Shown here piece after piece: positions 1-5,534 of a stretch of DNA of 7,595 nt. Position 1 is the first letter of the stretch, and every line of letters starts with the position of its first letter. The notes under the pieces are model-generated. The model made no database searches. It was not told the DNA's origin and saw only the letters and a program-made list of their open reading frames with translations. Source of the stretch: Neisseriaceae bacterium (GTDB taxonomy: Bacteria > Pseudomonadota > Gammaproteobacteria > Burkholderiales > Neisseriaceae). A program made the position numbers and the translations under genes. The stretch spans positions 1 to 7,595 of the forward strand of contig JASLDB010000284.1 of NCBI GenBank assembly GCA_030151665.1, read 5' to 3'.

Positions 1-1048
1 TGTCGTCAAATGCTTGAATCAGTTTGGTGTCGTCTTCTGCGGTTAGGTATTTGTCGTCACTGGAAGCGCTGTTTCTGAGAAATTTTTGCCCATCTTCTGA
101 AATACCTGTACCAAAACCAATGGCATAGGTTTCAATGGTTTGCTCCTCAAAATCTTTATCGTCCCATGACATCCCACCACGATCTAGGCCATGTTTTGCC
201 ACTTTAAAGTCTTGCGTAGCCAAAACACGGGTGAATCTGCTTAAATTATTGACGTCGACAATGTATCTTCTTCCATTCCAATAGGCATCTTCTTTAATGG
301 TCACATAGTCATATTTTGTTGGATCTAATTTGTATGATTCATAATTAGTAAAGTAGTATTTTGAAACAGGTATTGTCGTTGAACTACCATTGGCATCACC
401 ATCTGACATAAAAATTACGTAGGATTTTTGACAGCGGTAGTGTAATGCATTCATTAGGTCAGGGAGGAATTGTAAATATTTACTGGTGGAAGGTGTACCA
501 CCATCTGCATAGAATTTATTAATAGAACTTAATGCTTTTTTCCAATGATTAGCATCATCATAGTCTTTTGGAAATTGTAAATTGACAAAGTTATTATTGT
601 GCATGGTGTAAATTGACCAGCGCATTTTGTCTTGGTATTGGTTGACGATTTTGGATAAAACGTTTTTAGTGGCCTGCATACGAGAAATGTTACTATTTTC
701 ATTCCATGAGCGATATACAGAGAATGCTGGGTTATCATTGTATTTCTTAAATTCTGCAGAATTTTCTTCTAGGTAGTCGGTAGTATGATATGGCCTAGAA
801 TTTTGTCTAAATTGAACGAATTTGGTTACCTTTGCAGGTTCTCTCATACTGCCAGAATCATCAATGTACAACAATACATTGGGTTTAGCGCCTGTTGCAC
901 TGGTAATTTCCACTTCGCTTTGTAAATGCAAAGGTGCATAAGGGAATGGGGATGGCGCAGCCAAAATAGATGGTGTGGGGTACAGGCTAAGGAGTAATAC
1001 GGATAAGTATTTTAATTTTATTTTATGCATATTGGTATATTTTGCCAT
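1..1048 (-). CDS. PilC/PilY1-like type IV pilus tip adhesin, N-terminal part (runs off left edge)
   Basis: Reading the complement from ATG at 1048 gives 349 codons without a stop to the window edge, so the gene is cut at its 3' end. A second in-frame ATG at 1030 (residue 7) begins a more typical signal peptide: basic HKIKLK, a hydrophobic LSVLLLSL core, then a likely cleavage near SILA-AP (residues 28-32). Neither start has a clear Shine-Dalgarno sequence. The mature part opens with a von Willebrand A domain. The metal-site motif DDSGS is at residues 63-67, followed by GGTP (183-186) and FMSDGDAN (213-220), which match the DxSxS, Thr and Asp positions of a MIDAS. PilC/PilY1 proteins share this plan: a signal peptide, an N-terminal VWA-like domain and a C-terminal beta-propeller. 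They act at the pilus tip and outer surface in adhesion, pilus extension and twitching. The propeller would lie outside the window, so PilC/PilY1 is inferred from the VWA part and another secreted VWA protein is possible. Confidence 0.75.
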   Translation of the reverse strand, partial: MAKYTNMHKIKLKYLSVLLLSLYPTPSILAAPSPFPYAPLHLQSEVEITSATGAKPNVLLYIDDSGSMREPAKVTKFVQFRQNSRPYHTTDYLEENSAEFKKYNDNPAFSVYRSWNENSNISRMQATKNVLSKIVNQYQDKMRWSIYTMHNNNFVNLQFPKDYDDANHWKKALSSINKFYADGGTPSTSKYLQFLPDLMNALHYRCQKSYVIFMSDGDANGSSTTIPVSKYYFTNYESYKLDPTKYDYVTIKEDAYWNGRRYIVDVNNLSRFTRVLATQDFKVAKHGLDRGGMSWDDKDFEEQTIETYAIGFGTGISEDGQKFLRNSASSDDKYLTAEDDTKLIQAFDD

Positions 1049-1497
1049 GATTTTTTTGAGTAAAATAATAATTGTTTTTATGTTAAATAGTTTTTATTGA
1101 AATATTAAATAATACGAACATGTTGAAGATAAATAAAAAAATAGTCAAATTAATACAGTTAATTAAATTTTAACTATCAATTGTCATATTTTAAATTTTA
1201 TTGAATGACTTGCGAATGGTTACTATCGGCTTATTTTTAATGCCAAATGAATTTTGTTTTTATGAAACACTTTGATCAGCTAAATATTAAAAATTGAAAA
1301 TAAACTTCCCAATAAATAGAAAAAGTGATGGGCAAAAAACAGGAAATAACCTATTTAAATGTAGGGTAAATGCTTGGCTATGGTTTGATGGTTTTCATTG
1401 ATTGGGTCAAGTTATTGGATTTTGCACTGTTCACGACTGGTTTAAAGCAAATCAGTAAAAGTCCATGTCATTGCCTCGCCTTGTGCTAAAAACAAGC

Positions 1498-1503
1498 TAT
1501 AAT
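1498..1503 (+). promoter_or_regulatory. Perfect -10 box (TATAAT) of the probable dinG promoter
   Basis: TATAAT lies about 60 bases upstream of the dinG ATG. The -35 is weak: at 17-bp spacing the hexamer is CTCGCC, and the nearest better match, TTGCCT at 1471-1476, would need a 21-bp spacer. No extended -10 TG is present. A weak -35 next to a perfect -10 could mean low or activator-dependent expression. No E. coli-type LexA operator (CTG-N10-CAG) was found here. Confidence 0.5.
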
Positions 1504-1510
1504 GGCGTGT

Positions 1511-1541
1511 CACGATGCTTATTCAAGCATGTGATTTTTTT
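1511..1541 (+). promoter_or_regulatory. Hairpin plus T-run in the dinG leader, attenuator-like
   Basis: ATGCTT (1515-1520) and AAGCAT (1525-1530) form a 6-bp inverted repeat with loop ATTC. CAC (1511-1513) and GTG (1531-1533) can extend it past one bulged G. Seven T follow at 1535-1541. It sits between the TATAAT box and the dinG start, so the transcript would carry a terminator-shaped element in its 5' leader. The stem is A/T-rich and may be weak. Alternatively it is a palindromic protein-binding site. Confidence 0.4.
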
Positions 1542-1561
1542 ATCTTTCTTTTGGCTACCTT

Positions 1562-3697
1562 ATGCTCACCTCACTTGAAAAAAACGCCATTTCTGATCAC
1601 TACAAAGCCATTAGCAAAAACTTGCCTGGTTTTCGCTCACGCCCTGCACAAAGACAAATGCTGGCAGCGATTGCCAATGCTTTTAGTCGCAGCGTGGTGA
1701 TTGATCCAGAAGCTGAGGACAAGCCAGAAAGACAAGGTGAGAGCATTGCGGTCATTGAAGGCCCAACGGGTGTGGGCAAGAGTTTGGCGTACTTGTTAGC
1801 GGGTGGCATCATGGCGCAAACCCGTGAGAAAAAACTCATTGTCACCAGTGCCACGGTTGCCTTACAAGAACAATTGGTTTATCGAGATTTGCCATTTGTG
1901 ATTGAGAAAAGTGGTTTGGAACTCAGCTTTGCCTTGGCCAAAGGGCGAGGTCGCTACTTGTGCCCGTATCGTTTATACCAATTGACCCAAACCCATGCAC
2001 AAGACAGTTTATTGGGCTTTGAGGAGTTGGCAGTTTGGGAAGAAAAGCCCCGCCCCGAAGATTTAAACACCTTGCGAGAATTGGCAGATGCTTTTGCCAG
2101 TCGACAATTCAATGGTGATCGAGACACATGGCCTGTGAATATCGAAGATGGTCTATGGGGCAAAGTCACCAACGATCGACATGGCTGCTTGAAAAGTGCT
2201 TGTCCGAATAAAGGCGAGTGTCCATTTTATTTGGCACGAGAAACCTTGGACAATGTGGATGTGGTGGTCGCCAATCATGACTTGTTATTGGCGGATATTG
2301 GCATGGGTGGAGGGGTCATTTTACCTGCACCACAGCAAAGCTTTTATTGCATTGATGAGGCGCATCACCTATCAAAAAAAGCACTGAAACAGTTTGCCGC
2401 AGAACACAGCTTGAATCAGGCACAATGGTTTTTGGAAAAACTATCGGCATTAACCAGCCGTGTAGCTGCTGTAACAGATAAAGGCGATGTCGCCAATTTA
2501 GCCGATGAAGCGGCAATGTCTTTATTAGAGCATTTTAGTGAGTGGATTTGGCACTTAAACGAAGCACCTGATTTGCAGCCCAAGCGTGATGATGTTGAAC
2601 CCAATTGGTTGTGGGAGCAAGGTGAGATTCCTGAGTATTTGCAAGTCTTGGTGGATAACACTGCGATGAGTGCCAGAATGCTGATTAAAAATATCTACAC
2701 CTTAAACGATGCCTTGGCAGCCGCTAGACGAGACAAAAGCCAAGACAATGCTTTATTGGATAAATTAAGCGGTGATTTTGGCATGGCGGTGATGCGTGCT
2801 GAACAAATTAGTGCTGTGTGGGAGTTAATGGGCAAAGAAATGGCTCAAGATACCAAAGAGCCGCCTTTGGCTAAGTGGATTACCAGTCACCGTGAAGACA
2901 AGAATGATTTTATTTTTTCGGCGTCTCCCATTTCCAGTGCTGCGCATTTGGCCAATGGGCTGTGGCGTCAAGCAGCAGGAGCGGTGCTGACATCAGCCAC
3001 ATTGCAGTCTTTGGGCAGCTTTGATTTGCTATTGCGTCAAACGGGCTTAATGTGGCTACCCGAAACCGAAACCTTGGCTTTAGAAAGCCCATTTGATTAC
3101 CCCAATCAAGGTGAGTTGTATTTGCCACCATTGGCAGCCAGCCCAAAAGATCCCCAAGCACATACCACAGCAGTGATTGAATGGCTGCCTAAGCTTATCG
3201 ATTTAGAACAGGCTGTGGGAACATTGGTGTTATTTACCTCTCGCAAACAAATGCAAGAAGTGGCTTTGCGTTTACCAGAAGAATACCTACCTTATTTGCT
3301 TATCCAAGGTGAACAACCCAAATCTGTGTTGTTGAAACAACACCATGAAGCGATTGAGGCATTGCAACCTAGCATTATTTTTGGTTTGGACAGTTTTGCT
3401 GAGGGTCTGGATTTACCCGGGTTTGCTTGTGTGCATGTGGTGATTGTGAAACTGCCTTTTGCCATGCCAGACAACCCTATCGACAAGACCATGAATGATT
3501 GGATTAGCAAAAATGGTGGCAATCCGTTTATGGAAGTATCCGTGCCAGAGGCCAGTATTAAGTTGATTCAAGCCGTGGGACGATTGATTCGCACTGAGTC
3601 GGATCATGGGCGAGTGAGTATTTTGGATACACGTATTAAAACAGCAGCTTATGGTAAAAAAATGTTAGCGGCATTGCCACCCTTTAAACGATTGTAA
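1562..3697 (+). CDS. dinG: ATP-dependent DNA helicase DinG (XPD-like, 4Fe-4S)
   Basis: The 711-residue product is a superfamily 2 DNA helicase of the XPD/DinG family, which unwinds DNA 5' to 3' and helps resolve structures such as R-loops and G-quadruplexes. Visible motifs: FRSRPAQRQM (24-33, Q-motif region), Walker A GPTGVGKS (67-74), motif Ia TSATVALQEQL (95-105), the iron-sulfur cysteines C134, C209, C214 and C220, DEAH at 265-268, TSAT at 477-480, GLDSFAEGLDLPG (608-620) and the motif VI arginine-finger segment QAVGRLIR (670-677). The C209/C214/C220 spacing equals that of E. coli DinG C194/C199/C205. The length is normal for the family. The ATG at 1562 is favoured because the N-terminus aligns with DinG from the first residues and a stop lies in frame at 1532. 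There is no purine-rich ribosome binding site ahead of it. It appears monocistronic, with its own TATAAT box and leader hairpin. Confidence 0.96.
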   Translation: MLTSLEKNAISDHYKAISKNLPGFRSRPAQRQMLAAIANAFSRSVVIDPEAEDKPERQGESIAVIEGPTGVGKSLAYLLAGGIMAQTREKKLIVTSATVALQEQLVYRDLPFVIEKSGLELSFALAKGRGRYLCPYRLYQLTQTHAQDSLLGFEELAVWEEKPRPEDLNTLRELADAFASRQFNGDRDTWPVNIEDGLWGKVTNDRHGCLKSACPNKGECPFYLARETLDNVDVVVANHDLLLADIGMGGGVILPAPQQSFYCIDEAHHLSKKALKQFAAEHSLNQAQWFLEKLSALTSRVAAVTDKGDVANLADEAAMSLLEHFSEWIWHLNEAPDLQPKRDDVEPNWLWEQGEIPEYLQVLVDNTAMSARMLIKNIYTLNDALAAARRDKSQDNALLDKLSGDFGMAVMRAEQISAVWELMGKEMAQDTKEPPLAKWITSHREDKNDFIFSASPISSAAHLANGLWRQAAGAVLTSATLQSLGSFDLLLRQTGLMWLPETETLALESPFDYPNQGELYLPPLAASPKDPQAHTTAVIEWLPKLIDLEQAVGTLVLFTSRKQMQEVALRLPEEYLPYLLIQGEQPKSVLLKQHHEAIEALQPSIIFGLDSFAEGLDLPGFACVHVVIVKLPFAMPDNPIDKTMNDWISKNGGNPFMEVSVPEASIKLIQAVGRLIRTESDHGRVSILDTRIKTAAYGKKMLAALPPFKRL

Positions 3698-3772
3698 TGT
3701 GGATAAGTCTGTCAATAAGCTGTTTAATGGTGGTTGAAAGGCTTGTGGATAAGCTGTGGATTATGTGGATAA
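3698..3772 (-). promoter_or_regulatory. Cluster of four DnaA-box sequences, all in one orientation
   Basis: TGTGGATAA, the complement of the consensus DnaA box TTATCCACA, occurs at 3698-3706, 3744-3752 and 3764-3772. A one-mismatch copy, TGTGGATTA, is at 3755-3763. The last two abut, and the starts of the last three are 11 and 9 bases apart, close to one helical turn. All four have the TTATCCACA strand on the complement. The first begins immediately after the dinG stop codon. Such clusters are known at replication origins, at DnaA-titrating sites like datA, and at DnaA-regulated promoters. No strongly A/T-rich unwinding element adjoins, and no dnaA or dnaN gene is in view, so DnaA titration or control of the downstream promoter is more likely than an origin. 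Confidence 0.65.
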
Positions 3773-3825
3773 CTGTTTATTTTGGCGCTGCAACATGCAA
3801 AAGAAGTTAAATTCGTAAGCAAAAC

Positions 3826-3854
3826 ATGCTTTTGAATAATGGCTCGGGTATAAT
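3826..3854 (+). promoter_or_regulatory. Probable promoter of the DUF3579-GNAT gene
   Basis: A perfect TATAAT is at 3849-3854, 56 bases before the ATG. At 17-bp spacing the -35 is ATGCTT (3826-3831), a poor match. A short inverted repeat (AAGCA 3817-3821, TGCTT 3827-3831) overlaps the -35. The hexamer GCTCGG occurs on both sides of the -10 (3842-3847 and 3855-3860), which could be a small operator. The DnaA-box cluster ends 53 bases upstream of the -35. Confidence 0.5.
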
Positions 3855-3910
3855 GCTCGGTTCAAACAGCTTGTTTGTGGCACTTTTTGATAAAGAGAGA
3901 AAGCAGACCC

Positions 3911-4762
3911 ATGCTCATTTGCAATCCATACGAAGTAATCATTGAAGGCACAACCAATAAAGGCAAAGTTTTCCGTCCAAGCGATTGGTCTGAGCGTTTG
4001 TCTGGCATTTTGTCATCATTCAACACTGGGCGTTTGTCATACCACCAATATGTTCGCCCCATGTTGTTAAACCAAGTGCGTTGTGTGGCTGTGGATAAAA
4101 AGTTAGAAGAAGTGAATCCACAAATGTTCCAATTTCTGATGGACTTTGCCCATGACAATGACTTGCGTATTTTGGATTGCAAAGACATTGCCCATGACCA
4201 AGATAGTGGCAACATCGATGACGCAAAAGTTGCGCAAGCCGCAGCCAAAGAAGCTGCCCCAGCCGTTGTTAAAGAAGTGTTGGCAGCCAAGGAAAAATTG
4301 GCAGACAGCATTAAAGATGTGGTTGAAAAATGCGTGGTTGAATTAACTGCAGAAGAAACAGGTTTGGCTTTTGAAGCGATGAGCAGTATTCGCTCTCGTT
4401 TGGAATCGGGCAAAATGTTTGCAGCCCAAGTAGACAATATTTTGCGCCCAGATGGTTATCGTTTGGTGGCCATTTTTGTTGAAGGTCGTGAACAAGCTGT
4501 GGCTGTTTGTGGTTTTCGCTTGGCACACAATTTGGCTTGGGGTCGTCACTTGTGGATTGAAGATTTGGCGCGCATTGAATCAGTGGCAGGGCAAGGCTAT
4601 GGACAAGCTTTATTGGATTGGGTCAAAGCCGAAGCAAAACGATTGGGCTGTGAGCAGTTACATGCCAATGTTACGGTCGAAACCCGTGGCACCATTATGC
4701 ATAAATTGTGCTTGAATGCTGATTTTGAACTCAGTCATCATCACTTTAGTTACAAAGTTTAA
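3911..4762 (+). CDS. DUF3579 domain fused to a GNAT-type N-acetyltransferase
   Basis: The 283-residue protein has two parts. Residues 1 to about 95 (from MLICNPYEVIIEGTT to RILDCKD) match the small DUF3579 family, whose function is unknown and which I know mainly as a ~100-residue stand-alone protein. A charged, Ala/Lys-rich helical linker (about 100-140) follows. Residues about 155-283 look like a GNAT acetyltransferase, which transfers an acetyl group from acetyl-CoA to an amine. The acetyl-CoA loop is AGQGYG (226-231) followed by QALLDW, the usual Q/R-x-x-G-x-G/A motif but with Ala in the first position. The upstream strand region HLWIEDLA (213-220) fits the family. No signal peptide or membrane segment, so cytoplasmic. 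ATG 3911 is chosen over an in-frame TTG at 3875 because DUF3579 homology begins there. The ribosome site is weak (GAGAGA at 3895-3900). The substrate cannot be inferred. Confidence 0.82.
   Translation: MLICNPYEVIIEGTTNKGKVFRPSDWSERLSGILSSFNTGRLSYHQYVRPMLLNQVRCVAVDKKLEEVNPQMFQFLMDFAHDNDLRILDCKDIAHDQDSGNIDDAKVAQAAAKEAAPAVVKEVLAAKEKLADSIKDVVEKCVVELTAEETGLAFEAMSSIRSRLESGKMFAAQVDNILRPDGYRLVAIFVEGREQAVAVCGFRLAHNLAWGRHLWIEDLARIESVAGQGYGQALLDWVKAEAKRLGCEQLHANVTVETRGTIMHKLCLNADFELSHHHFSYKV
4090..4098 (-). promoter_or_regulatory. Isolated consensus DnaA box inside the DUF3579 coding region
   Basis: TGTGGATAA (complement TTATCCACA) occurs in the codons for Ala-Val-Asp-Lys of the DUF3579 domain, in the same orientation as the cluster about 320 bases upstream. 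It may extend that cluster or be chance, since the codons themselves are ordinary. Confidence 0.3.
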
Positions 4763-4774
4763 ACAATGGATTTT

Positions 4775-4802
4775 AAAAAGCAGCCAATGGGCTGCTTTTT
4801 TT
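4775..4802. terminator. Strong bidirectional intrinsic terminator
   Basis: A six-pair G/C-rich stem, GCAGCC (4780-4785) and GGCTGC (4790-4795), closes on loop AATG. It is flanked by five A on the left and seven T on the right (4796-4802), so the stem can extend to 11 pairs. It lies 12 bases after the DUF3579-GNAT stop and 6 bases beyond the stop of the convergent minus-strand gene, so it can serve both. Confidence 0.9.
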
Positions 4803-4808
4803 ATGGTT

Positions 4809-5426
4809 TTATGTGTTTAGCCAAATCCCACGACCTGCATAAAATGCAGCAAAATCATCAACACAGATGGTGAAATTGGCTTGTTGCGCGGGTGTAAACC
4901 CAGATGGGTTGTGTAAAACAAAAACATCGTTTTCTTGATCGTAGTGATGAATTAATACCAAATGACCACCTTGGCTGGGTGGATTTTTCTCTTGTGGATA
5001 AAAACGAATGCTGGTGTGTACCGAAGCCATATAAAACGCATCGGGCGCTTGAATGAATCGCTTGGCAATGCTTCGGGCATCGACATGCACCAAAATTTCA
5101 GCATCTTGTTGAAATTCTGCTTTTAGCATGTGAATAGCGGGTTGGTAAATTAAACCTTTAATGCCGCTTTCACTTTCAATATAACCACCATATTGTGTGG
5201 CCAACTGGGTCAGGTAAAACCAAGAGTAATCTTGTTTTTGGTGGGCAAAAAACATTTTCAAACAAGTCATGCCACAAATATTGGGTGCCCAAGTCACATA
5301 ATCGGCAATACAGGGTGCGCCAAATTCTTGCCAACGCTCATCCGATGCCGCATGTTGACGATTGGCGACATAGTCAGCAATGTGTTCAGACGAAACCCAT
5401 TGGGAGAAATAAGGAATATTGCGCAT
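4809..5426 (-). CDS. C39-like (papain-fold) cysteine peptidase family protein
   Basis: The 205-residue product (from ATG at 5426) resembles the peptidase C39-like family, papain-fold cysteine proteases related to the leader-peptide-cleaving domain of bacteriocin exporters. It opens MRNIPYFSQW. The probable nucleophile is Cys51 in NICGMTCLKM (49-58), with Asn49 possibly in the oxyanion site. The probable base is His155 in GGHLVLIHHYD (153-163), and the third residue Asn173 in HNPSG (172-176), where many relatives have Asp. No signal peptide, membrane segment or transporter domain is visible, so it looks like a stand-alone cytoplasmic enzyme or a non-proteolytic relative. An in-frame GTG at 5438 would add four residues; ATG was preferred because the family start aligns there, and neither start has a strong ribosome site. 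Its substrate is unknown. It is divergent from the DUF1176 pair and convergent with the acetyltransferase gene. Confidence 0.75.
   Translation of the reverse strand: MRNIPYFSQWVSSEHIADYVANRQHAASDERWQEFGAPCIADYVTWAPNICGMTCLKMFFAHQKQDYSWFYLTQLATQYGGYIESESGIKGLIYQPAIHMLKAEFQQDAEILVHVDARSIAKRFIQAPDAFYMASVHTSIRFYPQEKNPPSQGGHLVLIHHYDQENDVFVLHNPSGFTPAQQANFTICVDDFAAFYAGRGIWLNT
4993..5001 (-). promoter_or_regulatory. Isolated consensus DnaA box inside the C39-like gene
   Basis: TGTGGATAA (complement TTATCCACA) again, in the same orientation as the other boxes. It is about 1.2 kb from the main cluster and inside coding sequence, so it may be fortuitous. Confidence 0.25.
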
Positions 5427-5446
5427 GGTTTTAATCACTTCATTGT

Positions 5447-5475
5447 TTTAGTTTATGGTTACGGCATGATATTAA
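5447..5475 (+). promoter_or_regulatory. Possible promoter of the DUF1176 pair
   Basis: TGA-TATTAA at 5467-5475 resembles an extended -10 (TATTAA at 5470-5475), with TTTAGT at 5447-5452 as a weak -35 at 17-bp spacing. It lies in the 96-bp gap between divergent genes and would give a leader of about 50 bases. No other good candidate was seen, but the match is modest. Confidence 0.3.
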
Positions 5476-5521
5476 CAGAGCATTGTGGTTAAATAAACGA
5501 GTGATTAGTCAGTTGGCAATG

Positions 5522-5528
5522 AAGAGGA
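5522..5528 (+). promoter_or_regulatory. Ribosome binding site of the first DUF1176 gene
   Basis: AAGAGGA is six bases before the ATG at 5535. It is one of the few clear Shine-Dalgarno sequences in the window and fixes this start. Confidence 0.75.
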
Positions 5529-5534
5529 TAGGCA

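Larger units (their letters stand above)
1049..1561. other. AT-rich divergent intergenic region between the pilC-like gene and dinG
   Basis: About 510 bases without a convincing gene lie between two divergent starts. Roughly 1049-1330 is very A/T-rich, with many A and T runs, and must contain the leader and promoter of the minus-strand adhesin. A possible minus-strand -10 TATTAT lies at 1114-1109, but I see no good -35. A run of seven A (minus strand) sits just ahead of the upstream adhesin ATG. The right part (about 1370-1561) is closer to normal composition and carries the dinG promoter and leader hairpin listed separately. No RNA gene, repeat family or mobile element end was recognised. 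Confidence 0.6.

Noticed and set aside
1388..1489. 33-codon open frame starting at an ATG in the adhesin-dinG intergenic region
   Set aside because: No ribosome binding site, no recognisable motif, and it ends across the dinG promoter region; consistent with chance.
1380..1510. LexA (SOS) operator for dinG, as in E. coli
   Set aside because: No CTG-N10-CAG palindrome was found upstream of the gene; CTGTTCACGACTGG near 1427 lacks the second half-site.
3698..3910. Chromosomal replication origin
   Set aside because: The DnaA boxes are suggestive, but there is no adjacent A/T-rich unwinding region and no dnaA, dnaN or other origin-linked gene in view, so only a box cluster is called.
3875..3910. 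Upstream TTG start adding 12 residues to the DUF3579-GNAT protein
   Set aside because: The extra residues do not resemble the family, the start is rare, and the ATG at 3911 matches the usual DUF3579 N-terminus.
4780..4795. GCAGCC/GGCTGC stem resembling part of a Kingella-type uptake sequence pair used as terminator
   Set aside because: It lacks the conserved CTG core following GCAGCC, and the element is fully explained as an intrinsic terminator.
5385..5393. TTCAGACGA, whose complement TCGTCTGAA matches the 3' nine bases of some Neisseriaceae DNA uptake sequences
   Set aside because: Only a single partial match (9 of 12) inside coding sequence, with no second copy and not in a terminator; chance is plausible at this length and it cannot identify the genus.
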